From Desulfovibrio desulfuricans (GTDB lineage: Bacteria > Desulfobacterota > Desulfovibrionia > Desulfovibrionales > Desulfovibrionaceae): 64,000 nucleotides of DNA. The stretch covers positions 186,001 to 250,000 of the forward strand of contig NZ_JANFYZ010000001.1 in the NCBI RefSeq assembly GCF_024460775.1. Reading direction: 5' to 3'. The notes beneath the pieces are model-generated. The model was not told the origin of the DNA. It made no database searches and saw only the letters and a program-made list of their open reading frames with translations. The position numbers were made by a program, and so were the translations under genes. Shown here one piece after another: positions 38,924 to 47,262 of this stretch; position 1 is the stretch's first letter; each line of letters starts with the position of its first letter.

Positions 38924-39967
38924 ATGGAAAGTAGCGATATACGTCCTTTGTTTAACATTTCAGAAGATTCCAATTCACAAATGTTTAATATTCTTTTACG
39001 TATTAAAGATATAGCTATAAATATTGTAAAAGAACAAATTGGAGATATGTACGTTTATTTTCCGTTTGAACGCCAGCCATTAGGTGAAATATATATCGAT
39101 GAAAGACATATTGTTGCGCGTATAAATTGGGAAGTTCCAGGAAGAATACTTTCTGCTAGTAGCTTTTCTGATACAGATATAAGATATATAAAAGAAATTA
39201 AAGATATTTTTTATAACAGTGAGTACCTTTCTTTAAAAGAAAATTTTGGAACAGGCTGGTTTGATAGAGAAAAATATACTTATATTGCTACTCATCATAA
39301 TGGTGAAATTTCATCATTACGCTTCTATCAGTTAATTACTGATTGGTTGAATGATATACTTATTGACATAAGTAAAGAAAATAGAACGCGTATACTACGT
39401 GCAATACCTGAACAGCCAATGTACGATATAGAGCCTTTTTTTAAAATGTTATGGGTTCTTGAAAGTGATGCAAATATTTCTCAAGGGACGGGATTTTCCA
39501 TCAGTGAAAACAGAATCGTGACATGTAGTCATTGTGTATTCGAAGATACTGTTTTGTTTAGGTATGACAACTACAATACCAAGTATGGCATCAAAAATAT
39601 TAAAAAAAATGACGCTTTAGATCTTGCAATTATTGATATTGATATTCCGCTGGATAACTTTGTGGAGATTGGGCAACCTGATCAAGCTAACCATATGGAT
39701 CATGTGCTAATACTTGGACACCCAAACTATCGTATTGGAGACACTGTTAATATACAGCCAGGTCTGATTTCCGGTTTCAGAATGTCGCACGGTGTTCGGA
39801 GGTTGCTGACGAATGCCCACATAGTTGCTGGATGTAGTGGAGGCCCCGCCTTAGACGCTCACGGGAAAGTTTTGGGGGTGGCTGTGACTGGTGCAGATTG
39901 GGAAGGGAACGCCGACAGGACGGAAGATCATGGGATCATCCCAATAAATGCTATTGAACTTTTATAA
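38924..39967 (+). CDS. AT-rich trypsin-like serine protease with unknown N-terminal domain
   Basis: A 347-residue protein. The C-terminal half (about 180-347) is a chymotrypsin-fold protease: GTGFSI start, His in CSHCVF (about 202), Asp in DLAIIDID (about 235) and Ser in GCSGGPAL (about 304). The N-terminal 170 residues are rich in Ile, Tyr and Asp and match nothing I recognise. There is no signal peptide, so a cytoplasmic role is likely. A TGGAGGGG ribosome site precedes the ATG. The codon use is strikingly AT-rich against the neighbours, pointing to horizontal transfer. With the HTH gene it sits between inverted tRNA genes. A defence or stress role is possible but unproven. Confidence 0.85.
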   Translation: MESSDIRPLFNISEDSNSQMFNILLRIKDIAINIVKEQIGDMYVYFPFERQPLGEIYIDERHIVARINWEVPGRILSASSFSDTDIRYIKEIKDIFYNSEYLSLKENFGTGWFDREKYTYIATHHNGEISSLRFYQLITDWLNDILIDISKENRTRILRAIPEQPMYDIEPFFKMLWVLESDANISQGTGFSISENRIVTCSHCVFEDTVLFRYDNYNTKYGIKNIKKNDALDLAIIDIDIPLDNFVEIGQPDQANHMDHVLILGHPNYRIGDTVNIQPGLISGFRMSHGVRRLLTNAHIVAGCSGGPALDAHGKVLGVAVTGADWEGNADRTEDHGIIPINAIELL

Positions 39968-40028
39968 TATGGTCACGGGGCACAACACAAAGACTGGCGG
40001 AATAGTGCTGGAAAATCAATCATAAACG

Positions 40029-40063
40029 AGAAAAGGGAATTCATGTTTCCATGAATTCCCTTT
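40029..40063 (-). terminator. Terminator of the right tRNA-Pro gene
   Basis: A perfect 14-bp stem (AAAGGGAATTCATG with CATGAATTCCCTTT) around GAAA, followed on the minus strand by TTTTCTC. Confidence 0.92.
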
Positions 40064-40070
40064 AAATCTC

Positions 40071-40147
40071 TGGTCGGGATGAAAGGATTTGAACCTTCGA
40101 CCCCTTGAACCCCATTCAAGTGCGCTCCCAGGCTGCGCTACATCCCG
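40071..40147 (-). tRNA. tRNA-Pro (anticodon GGG), copy 2
   Basis: Base-for-base identical to the tRNA at 37292-37368 over all 77 nt, including the encoded CCA, but on the opposite strand. Confidence 0.96.
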
Positions 40148-40159
40148 ACGCGAAAAGAG

Positions 40160-40188
40160 TAACTACGCGGAACAGCCCGGTCTGTCAA
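40160..40188 (-). promoter_or_regulatory. Promoter of the right tRNA-Pro gene
   Basis: On the minus strand TTGACA (40183-40188) and TAGTTA (40160-40165) are 17 bp apart, the same geometry as the left copy. Confidence 0.75.
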
Positions 40189-40201
40189 CATTTTTGCAAC
40201 A

Positions 40202-42229
40202 TTATTTTGCATTTTTTAAGACTAATCCCACAAGCGGCGGAAGATACAGGGTGATATCCCCCTCATACCGACCCGGCAGGGGAGCAGTAAAATGCTCTGC
40301 TGGCGGGCTTTTTACCGCCAGATTTCCATGCCCGGCAAAGCGGATTTCGTCAGACGAAAGCAGCTCCGCATACTTGCCGGGGCTTACGGCAAAGCGCAGG
40401 CTCTTTTGCGCCTCAAGCTCGTGAAAGTTGAAGGCAAAGAGCAGTTGCCCGCGCTCAAAGGCCAGCAGCCGCTTTTCTTCATGTATAAAGCGGAACATGG
40501 GCGGCTGGGCAAAATCCTCAAGGTGGCTTTGCACAAGCGCGAGCATCTGCCTATCCCATGAGGCCAGAGCGTGATATTTCAGCCCCGGGTCGTCAGCCAG
40601 CCGCCATTGGCGGTGCGCGTGTTTTTCCGCATCCAGCCATTCGGGATGCCCGAATTCGCAACCCATAAAGTTCAGGTAGCCCGCATCCGCCGTTGCCAGC
40701 GTTATAAGCCGCATGAGCCGATAGAAGGCCAGCCCGCGCGATATGTTCCAGCTTTCGGCCTTGTTGCCCATATGCCCGTACATGGCATCGCCCAGCAACC
40801 GCCAGATCATGGCATCGCTGCCGTTGATGTGCTGGTCGTGGCATTCCACATAGCTGATGGTGCGGTCGTAGGGCCGATGGTTGGTCATTTCATACCACAG
40901 GCTACCCATGTCGCGCGGCTCTTCAATGCATTTGGCCCAGTAATCGGGAATACCCATGGCAAAGCGGTAATCAAAGCCAAGGCCGCCTTGCTCCGGCGGA
41001 CAGGTCAGCCCCGGCATGCCGGAAAATTCTTCGGCAATGGTCATGGCTGATGGGGCAAGCTCATGCATGAGGGCATTGGCAAGATTGAGATACAGCTCCC
41101 CGTTCACATCGGCGCGGGGTAGGCCGTTTTTGCCGTAAAAGCAGCGCCCCACGTGCGAAAAGTCGTCATCCTCGCCAAAATCCGCATAGAGCATGTTGCC
41201 CACGGCATCAAAGCGAAAGCCGTCCACGCGGAATTCTTCCAGCCAGTAGCGGCAGTTGGAGAGCAGAAAACGCCGCGTTGCCTCCTGACTGAAATCAAAG
41301 GATGGCGTTCCCCACTGGTTTTGCTGCCCGGTAAAAAAGTACCTGCTGCCATCATACTGCGCCAGCCCTTGCTCTGTGTTGGCGCTGGCGTGGCCGTGGG
41401 GCACATCAAGTATCACCGCAAGCCCCAGGCCGTGCGCGGTGTCCACAAGCTCCTTAAAGCCGTCCGGGGTGCCGTAGCGCGAGGACGGCGCAAAATAGCT
41501 GCTCACCTGATAGCCAAAGGATTTGTACAGCGGATGCTCCAGTATGCCCATGAGTTGCACCGCCGTATAGCCGCAAGCCTTGATGCGGGGCAGGATGTCG
41601 CGGCAAAAATCCTCATAGCTGCCCACGCTGTCGCCCTTGTGCGCCTGCGCGGATTGCGCCATGCCCACATGGGCCTCGTAAATACGGGGAAAAGCCTGCC
41701 GGGCAGGGCGGCGATGTTTGAAGCGGTAAGGTTCATCCGGCAGCCACAGGCGGGCGCACCATTGCTCCGGCACTGCCGCGTTCTGTTCCACCCAGTTGGC
41801 AAAGGCTGGCACGCGTTTGAGGGCCTTGCCGGGGTGCTGCGCGTCCTGCGCTTGCGCGGGAACCAGCCGCAATTCCACATAAGTGCCGTGTTGCAAGGCA
41901 TCACCGGGCAGTTCCAGCTCAAAAATGCCGTCTGCACGGCGCTCAAAGCGGAATTTGGCGTGGCGCTGAAAGTTCAGTTTGTCGGTGGTGAGCCACAGGC
42001 TTTCGGCATTGGGCATGTATTCGCGCCAGCGCCATATGCTGCCTGCGGGTGTTGTGAGGCGGTGAGCGCCAAAGGTGAGGTGCTCACCAGCGTAGGCGCG
42101 CAACGAGCCGTGATGGATGCGTATACGCTCAATTTCTGCCATATAGGCATGGGTGCGTCGTTGAATGAAGGGGCGGTACTGCTCCAGGGCTGGGTCATCC
42201 AACGGACTGCCGGGAGAAGCGGAAGGCAT
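40202..42229 (-). CDS. glgB: 1,4-alpha-glucan branching enzyme (GH13)
   Basis: A 675-residue glycogen branching enzyme that cuts alpha-1,4 chains and rejoins them through alpha-1,6 links. An N-terminal CBM48-like domain (about 40-150) precedes the GH13 barrel. Conserved regions are YEAHVGM (about 193), DVPHGHAS (region I; usually DVVHSHAS), VDGFRFDAV with the nucleophile Asp (about 328), AEEFSGMP with the acid Glu (about 378-384) and ECHDQHING (about 445; usually ESHDQ). It resembles the eukaryote-type branching enzymes more than E. coli GlgB. The ATG has an AGGAG ribosome site. It lies next to the tRNA-Pro repeat; no other glycogen gene is in the window. Confidence 0.9.
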   Translation of the reverse strand: MPSASPGSPLDDPALEQYRPFIQRRTHAYMAEIERIRIHHGSLRAYAGEHLTFGAHRLTTPAGSIWRWREYMPNAESLWLTTDKLNFQRHAKFRFERRADGIFELELPGDALQHGTYVELRLVPAQAQDAQHPGKALKRVPAFANWVEQNAAVPEQWCARLWLPDEPYRFKHRRPARQAFPRIYEAHVGMAQSAQAHKGDSVGSYEDFCRDILPRIKACGYTAVQLMGILEHPLYKSFGYQVSSYFAPSSRYGTPDGFKELVDTAHGLGLAVILDVPHGHASANTEQGLAQYDGSRYFFTGQQNQWGTPSFDFSQEATRRFLLSNCRYWLEEFRVDGFRFDAVGNMLYADFGEDDDFSHVGRCFYGKNGLPRADVNGELYLNLANALMHELAPSAMTIAEEFSGMPGLTCPPEQGGLGFDYRFAMGIPDYWAKCIEEPRDMGSLWYEMTNHRPYDRTISYVECHDQHINGSDAMIWRLLGDAMYGHMGNKAESWNISRGLAFYRLMRLITLATADAGYLNFMGCEFGHPEWLDAEKHAHRQWRLADDPGLKYHALASWDRQMLALVQSHLEDFAQPPMFRFIHEEKRLLAFERGQLLFAFNFHELEAQKSLRFAVSPGKYAELLSSDEIRFAGHGNLAVKSPPAEHFTAPLPGRYEGDITLYLPPLVGLVLKNAK

Positions 42230-42345
42230 GGCGGATCTCCTGATTATGGTTGCCCGAAAGCGGCGGGCGCAGGCTCGTCATGCATTGCCCGTCCGACCCG
42301 GAAGCCGGACGGGCACAAGGGCCATTGCTGGCCCGGAAGCGTCAG

Positions 42346-43251
42346 TTATTTGCAGCAGGCGCGCCAATCCTTGGCCGAAAGTTCGGCAAGGCATTCCACA
42401 AGAGCCTGAGTGCCCTTGCTGCCCTGGCCCTTGGCCTGCATGATGCGGTAAAGCTGGTCGGCCAGGGTGATGCCGGGCAGCACAAGCTTCATGCGGCGGC
42501 ATTCGTCAAGGCAGAGGCCCAGATCCTTGATGAAGTGGTCGATGAAGAAGCCGGGGGCAAAGTCGCCCTTGAGCATGCGGCGACCAAGGGTATTCATGGC
42601 AAAGCTGCCGCCGGAACCGGCAACCACGAGCTCCATCCACTTGGCAACGTCAAGGCCTGCTTCCTGCGCAAAGAGGAAGGATTCGCAGGTGCTGATCATC
42701 ACGCCAGCAATGGCGGCCTGATTGGCAAGTTTGCCCTTCTGGCCAAAGCCAGCGCCGCCGCAGTGCAGAATGTTGGTGCCCATCTTGTTGAAGCAGGGCA
42801 GTACGCGCTCGTAAGCCGCGTTGTCGCCGCCCACAAAGATGGAGAGCTTGGCATCGCGCGCGCCCACGTCGCCGCCGGTAACCGGGGCGTCCAGCGATTC
42901 GCAGCCCTGCTTTTTGGCGGCAGCGGCAATGCGCTCGGCCAGCACGGGGCTGGAGGTGCTCATGTCGCACACAATGCCGCCAGCGGCCAGGCCGCGCAGC
43001 ACGCCGTTTTCGCCCAGCGTCACTTCTTCCACATCGTGGGGATAGCCCACAATGGTAAAGACCACGTCAGAGGCTTCGGCCACGGCGCGGGGGGTATCGG
43101 CCCACTTGGCGCCCTTGGCGAGCAGGGGTTCGGTCTTGGCCTTGGTGCGGTTATATACGGTCAGCGGCCAGCCGGCTGCCTGAAGGTGCCCAGCCATCGA
43201 AAGGCCCATAACACCCGTGCCAATCCAGCCAATACGCATTTTGTCAGCCAT
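42346..43251 (-). CDS. Beta-hydroxyacid dehydrogenase (3-hydroxyisobutyrate dehydrogenase family)
   Basis: A 301-residue NAD(P)-dependent dehydrogenase. It has the Rossmann GWIGTGVMGLSMAGHL (about residues 8-23), the substrate-binding DAPVTGGDVGA (about 121-131) and the catalytic-lysine segment GQKGKLANQ (about 169-177). Relatives act on 3-hydroxyisobutyrate, tartronate semialdehyde, or reduce succinic or glyoxylic semialdehyde; the sequence alone does not choose. An AAGGAG ribosome site lies before the ATG. It starts 17 bp after the stop of the FGE-fold gene, so it may be co-transcribed with that cluster although no functional link is obvious. Confidence 0.88.
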   Translation of the reverse strand: MADKMRIGWIGTGVMGLSMAGHLQAAGWPLTVYNRTKAKTEPLLAKGAKWADTPRAVAEASDVVFTIVGYPHDVEEVTLGENGVLRGLAAGGIVCDMSTSSPVLAERIAAAAKKQGCESLDAPVTGGDVGARDAKLSIFVGGDNAAYERVLPCFNKMGTNILHCGGAGFGQKGKLANQAAIAGVMISTCESFLFAQEAGLDVAKWMELVVAGSGGSFAMNTLGRRMLKGDFAPGFFIDHFIKDLGLCLDECRRMKLVLPGITLADQLYRIMQAKGQGSKGTQALVECLAELSAKDWRACCK

Positions 43252-43268
43252 TGATTCTCTCCTTTTGT

Positions 43269-44984
43269 CTACTGAAAACGGCGTTCAAGGATTGCTTTCT
43301 GCATGGCCTCGCGCGAAACGGTTTTGTTTTTGCGCACCGCGTCCACGTGGAGCCGATACAGTTCAAGGTTTCGATGCATGTTCTCGTTGAAGGGGTCATT
43401 GCCGCTGAAATCCTTTGCAAGGGATGCATCTGCGGCGGCAAGAACTTCTGGAGCAAGCAACGCGCTTTCTTCTACCTTGCTGCGGTAAAAGGTGAGGGAC
43501 TTTTCAATGCTCGTATCAAGCATCACAAGGCCCCTGTTGGCAGTATCCAATATCTGCTTGAGCTTTTCAAGGGCCGCACCCTTGGCGGAAGCCTTTTCAC
43601 GCTCCATACTTTCGATTTGCGTTTTCAAACTGTTACGTCTGCTGGAGTAATTTCTTATGGTTTCGATCATATATACGCCGGTACGCAGCAGCGATTGCGC
43701 TTCAAGCTGCTTCTGGCGTTCCAGCATGAGATTGTTTTCCTTGATTGTATTTCGCAGATCCTGAAGATTCTTGCGGGAGGCCTCATCCGGCGCGGCTGCC
43801 AGCAGGCGGTCGAGTTCATCAAGAGGATTACGGGCGGTCTGACCGTCCTGCGCCAGCGGGGCCAGTTTTTCGCCAGCCTTGTTCCATTCTGCGGTCAGTT
43901 CCTGCGGACGCCCGCCCCCGGGGGTGTTGATACCCGATATTACGGGGCGAAGGCCCAGATCGCGGGCGTGTGCGGGGCCGTCTGTGAGAAAGAAGGGCAT
44001 TTCTTCCCTGCGGCCCGGCAGAATCTCCGCATCGCCGGAGAGGAAGGAGCCGCCCTTGCGCACAAAGCCGCCAGCAGAGCCGTGCAAACGGCCAGCCATT
44101 GAAAAGCGAAAGGCATCCAGCACCATTTCCGCCGCATTGCCAGCGGTGTCGTAAATGCCAAGCGGGTTGGGCTTGCGCGAGCCAATGTTTGCCATGCCCT
44201 CTGCCCGTGCACCCTGTTCCGGCCTGTAAACGGCGTAGTCAGCCTTGTTCTCCCCTGTGGGCAGGGCAAAAAAATCCTCCTGCAACAGCAGCTGGCTGCC
44301 AGCAGTCTGCCCGCCGCGCGCGGCGTATTCCCATTCCGTTTCTGTGGGCAGGCGCACAAAGCCCACGTTGCGCTGGTCGCCTGCAAAGCGCGGCAGCGAA
44401 TCTGGCGCGTTCTGCAAAAGCCATGTGGTGTAACGGCGGGTAAAGTCCACGGCATCGTACCAGCTCATGTCCGTAGCGGGACGGGCCGCGTCTGCGCCAG
44501 GATTTGCCGTATCCGGGCAGGCATTGTCCATCACGGCATGCCATTGCAGGTTGCTGACTTCGTACTTTGCCACAAGGTAAAAGTAGTTCTGCCCCTGCGG
44601 AGCCTGTTTGCGCCACGCGGCGGGCAGGTCTTCAAGCGTAAAAGCGCCGGAAAGCGCGGTGTTGTAGCGCCGGTCGTAAAAGGCCCTGTCCTGATGGGCG
44701 CTGTCGTCCACACCGGGGCGCATGGGCATATCCCACAGCAGGCCCTTGGCAGGCACTGCCACCAGCTTGAAAACCATGCTCAGGCCGCATGGCATGGGCA
44801 GGATGATGTCGTTATCCGCCGGTTTGGGATTATAGGCGTCAGCCGTGCTCACATCGGCCTTGCGGGCCAGAGCAGCCAAAGCGGATTGCGAGGCGCAGGG
44901 GGCAAGGAGCAGAGCGCAGCACAGGGCGGCGGCAAAAAACCACTGCATAGGCGCGAGATTGCGGATGCGCAGATCAGATTTCAC
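43269..44984 (-). CDS. Exported FGE-sulfatase-fold protein, TagR-like
   Basis: A 571-residue protein with a hydrophobic export signal (about 13-38) and then a formylglycine-generating-enzyme-type fold (about 45-330), shown by MSWYDAVDFTRRY, RLPTETEWEYAARGG, NPLGIYDTAGNAAEM and VRKGGSFLSGD. The C-terminus (about 400-571) is helical and probably coiled coil. The cysteines that active FGE uses after GGSF are missing, so it is likely a binding module and not a sulfatase activator. The start is the GTG at 44984, with GGAGG 6 nt before it, overlapping the permease gene by 11 nt. TagR of type VI secretion signalling has this fold and gene position. Confidence 0.85.
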   Translation of the reverse strand: MKSDLRIRNLAPMQWFFAAALCCALLLAPCASQSALAALARKADVSTADAYNPKPADNDIILPMPCGLSMVFKLVAVPAKGLLWDMPMRPGVDDSAHQDRAFYDRRYNTALSGAFTLEDLPAAWRKQAPQGQNYFYLVAKYEVSNLQWHAVMDNACPDTANPGADAARPATDMSWYDAVDFTRRYTTWLLQNAPDSLPRFAGDQRNVGFVRLPTETEWEYAARGGQTAGSQLLLQEDFFALPTGENKADYAVYRPEQGARAEGMANIGSRKPNPLGIYDTAGNAAEMVLDAFRFSMAGRLHGSAGGFVRKGGSFLSGDAEILPGRREEMPFFLTDGPAHARDLGLRPVISGINTPGGGRPQELTAEWNKAGEKLAPLAQDGQTARNPLDELDRLLAAAPDEASRKNLQDLRNTIKENNLMLERQKQLEAQSLLRTGVYMIETIRNYSSRRNSLKTQIESMEREKASAKGAALEKLKQILDTANRGLVMLDTSIEKSLTFYRSKVEESALLAPEVLAAADASLAKDFSGNDPFNENMHRNLELYRLHVDAVRKNKTVSREAMQKAILERRFQ

Positions 44985-46233
44985 GGATAACCTCCGAGGG
45001 TTCAACGCGGGCAGCCCGCAAGGCAGGGGCAAGGGCGGCCAGCAGGGCAAGCCCGGAAACTGCGGCAAAGGCCAGCACAAAATGCTCCGGCAGCAGAAGG
45101 CATACCTGCTCCATGCCGGTAACGCTGGCGCTGAAAAGTTTGTTGATGGCAAAGGCCGCCACCCCGTACACGCCGGAAGCCAGCGCCGTGCCCGCAAGGG
45201 CTGTGAGCAACGATTGCACCAGCGGAAACAGCATCAGCTTGCCAGTGGTGAAGCCGTGAAGCCGCAGCAGGCCGAGGACGCGTTCCTTGCGTTTGATGCC
45301 AGCCAGAACGCTGCTGGCGGTGGATGCCAGAAAGCCAATGGCCGTTGCCGCACAAATGAGGGCAAATATCAGGTTGAGGGCGCGGGCAAGGGCTGTGACC
45401 TGCTCGATTTCTTCCGCATGGGTGTACACATCAAGCTTTTGGGCGGCAAAGGCCTCCCGCAGTGGCATCACATGGTCAAGGCCGCGGGCGTACAGGCGGA
45501 ATCCGGGGTAGAGGCGCTCGCCCTGAGGGCGGGGTTCGCCTGTCCAGCCGTTCTGCGCTCCCAGTTCGGGCACGGCGCGGCCATCGCGGTAGTCTTCCGT
45601 GGCTTCCATGAGGGCCAGCGGCACGTAGGCCACATCCTTCTGTTGGGCCGCCAGAGGCAGCACTGCCGCCACACGCAGGGCCACGCGGGCAGTCTGCACC
45701 TTGCCCTGAAAGCGCCGTTCAACCTTTCCATTAAGGGTGTCGCCCTGTTTGAGGTGCAGCTTTTCCGCCGCTGAGGAAGACAGGGTTACGCCAATGGCTT
45801 CTGTGTCTGGCGATTGCGGCATGTTTGGCACCGCAGCGCCAAAGCGCTGCAACAGGGGATCGCCCTCGGCTGTTGGCTCCAGCGAGGCCACAAGCACAGA
45901 ACGCGCATCGCCATTGCCCGCGCTCAGGTCCATGGTGGCGGCAATGGAGCGCGTGCGCGGCAGCACAAAGGCCACATCCGGGTGGGCTGCCAGTTTGGCA
46001 AGATATTCTGGCGTGTATCTGCCGCTTATGACGGGGGAAATTTCAAGATTGCGGGGATCGTTGCGCAGGCGCTCGGTGAGGGTTTGCACCACGCCGAATT
46101 TTACGCCGTAGAGCACCAGCAGGGGAGTAAGCACCGCTGCCAGCCCGAGCACGGCGCAGGCCGAGAGCAAAAATTCGTGCCAGTAGTCCTTGCAGGCCAG
46201 CCGCAGCATGGTTGTCCAGGTATTCGCCGTCAT
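44974..46233 (-). CDS. FtsX/LolE-type ABC transporter permease, TagS-like
   Basis: A 419-residue inner-membrane protein. It has one N-terminal helix (about 18-40), a large periplasmic domain (about 45-270) and three C-terminal helices (about 275-300, 325-350 and 375-400) with a short RVEPSEVIREI tail. This is the FtsX/MacB/LolC topology, used to move lipoproteins or pass force across the membrane and not to import solutes. It begins 2 bp after the ATPase gene and overlaps the FGE-fold gene by 11 nt, so the three are translationally coupled. The ATPase-permease-FGE grouping matches TagT-TagS-TagR. Confidence 0.87.
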   Translation of the reverse strand: MTANTWTTMLRLACKDYWHEFLLSACAVLGLAAVLTPLLVLYGVKFGVVQTLTERLRNDPRNLEISPVISGRYTPEYLAKLAAHPDVAFVLPRTRSIAATMDLSAGNGDARSVLVASLEPTAEGDPLLQRFGAAVPNMPQSPDTEAIGVTLSSSAAEKLHLKQGDTLNGKVERRFQGKVQTARVALRVAAVLPLAAQQKDVAYVPLALMEATEDYRDGRAVPELGAQNGWTGEPRPQGERLYPGFRLYARGLDHVMPLREAFAAQKLDVYTHAEEIEQVTALARALNLIFALICAATAIGFLASTASSVLAGIKRKERVLGLLRLHGFTTGKLMLFPLVQSLLTALAGTALASGVYGVAAFAINKLFSASVTGMEQVCLLLPEHFVLAFAAVSGLALLAALAPALRAARVEPSEVIREI

Positions 46234-46235
46234 AA

Positions 46236-47051
46236 TCAGGCCGCCCTCCCTGTCCAGTGGAGGATAGACGCGCTACCGCCCTTGTCCTGTTCCACACGTA
46301 CCGGCGCGAGCACAAAGCCAGCCTGACGCGCCTGCTCAAGGTTGTGCGTGACCATGACCACAGTGATGCTCAACTGGCGCGCCAACTCCGCAAAAAGCCG
46401 CAGCACGTTGGCCGCATGGCCGGGATCAAGCGCGGCTGTGGGTTCGTCCGCCAGCACGACAGATGGCCCGTGCGCCAGCGCCGAGGCTATGGCGACCCGC
46501 TGGCGTTCACCTACGGAGAGCGTTGCCGGGTAATGCCCCAGTAAATGCCCAATGCCAAGCCGATCAACAATGGTTGTGATGGCCTCCTGCCGCTTGGCAA
46601 GGGTGCCAAGGCTCTTGCAGCGAAGCACAATATTTTCGCGCGCGCTCAGGAAGGGCAGCAGACCGCCTGTTTGCAGCACATAGCCAAGGTGGTGCAGGCG
46701 CAGCAGGGCCAGGGCGTCGGTGCCGCCGCTACGCCACGCGGCCAGAATATCCGTGGAGGCCCCGGCCTGCGGGCTGAACGCAAAACTGGCGGCGGCACTG
46801 GCGGGATGGGGTAGGTCGCCTTGCCCTGATCCGGTGGGTTTGTGCGGCAGGGCAAAGCCCTCAGGCGTCATATCCGGGCTGAGGGCGCAGGCCAGCATAT
46901 CCAGCGCGGTGCTTTTGCCGCAACCGCTGGGGCCAACCAGAGCCAGCAGACTGCCGCGAGGCACGTCAAGCTGCTCTATGCGCAGGCGAAAGCCCTCGTC
47001 ACCGGGTCGGGTTTTGCCAATATTACGCAGGCTGAAAACCATGTCGGACAT
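46236..47051 (-). CDS. ABC transporter ATP-binding protein, LolD/TagT-like
   Basis: A 271-residue ABC ATPase. Walker A is GPSGCGKST (residues 40-48), the Q-loop lies in VLQTGGLLPF, the signature is LSVGERQRVA and Walker B is VVLADEPTAALD. An insertion of about 50 residues after Walker A (around 60-110) is unusual for LolD-type proteins. The start is the ATG at 47051 (MSDMVFSLRN), with GGGAG 5 nt upstream; an ATG 15 nt before it lacks a site. It powers the neighbouring FtsX-like permease. About 210 bp separate it from the vWA gene upstream. Confidence 0.9.
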   Translation of the reverse strand: MSDMVFSLRNIGKTRPGDEGFRLRIEQLDVPRGSLLALVGPSGCGKSTALDMLACALSPDMTPEGFALPHKPTGSGQGDLPHPASAAASFAFSPQAGASTDILAAWRSGGTDALALLRLHHLGYVLQTGGLLPFLSARENIVLRCKSLGTLAKRQEAITTIVDRLGIGHLLGHYPATLSVGERQRVAIASALAHGPSVVLADEPTAALDPGHAANVLRLFAELARQLSITVVMVTHNLEQARQAGFVLAPVRVEQDKGGSASILHWTGRAA

Positions 47052-47138
47052 TAAAACTCCCAGCATTACGCGGGCCGCAGGCTCGTGCTGTTGACCGTTT
47101 CCTGCCCCGCTGCCGCGCCCGTTTGGGCCAAGATCTTG

Positions 47139-47163
47139 AAAAATCCTGTTCCCTGCCAGGGAA
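47139..47163 (-). terminator. Weak hairpin between the vWA and ABC genes
   Basis: TTCCCT/AGGGAA (47149-47163) with a short loop and a downstream TTTTT on the minus strand (47139-47143). The stem is only 6 bp, so readthrough into the ABC genes is likely. Confidence 0.35.
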
Positions 47164-47262
47164 GGGGCCTATTTATGAAGGAAGCGCACGCTTCTTGGTA
47201 CTCGACCTGAATAAAAAGGCTAGCTGGCGCAGGCAGGGAACAAAAAAACATAGTGAACAGCC

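Larger units (their letters stand above)
40024..40189 (-). repeat. Inverted repeat, right copy: complete tRNA-Pro transcription unit
   Basis: The 166-bp unit seen at 37250-37415, here reversed, again with promoter, tRNA-Pro and terminator. Divergence is limited to the promoter spacer, -10 box, leader and one or two terminator bases. Confidence 0.9.

Noticed and set aside
37292..40147. tRNA genes as attL/attR of an integrated element
   Set aside because: An integrase-made pair would be direct repeats of a tRNA 3' end. Here whole units including promoters are inverted, and no integrase is present.
42287..42314. Stem GCCCGTCCG/CGGACGGGC as terminator of the dehydrogenase gene
   Set aside because: The stem is good but no T-run follows on the minus strand; left unassigned.
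43269..44984. Sulfatase-maturing enzyme
   Set aside because: The fold is right, but the catalytic cysteines are missing and no sulfatase gene is near.
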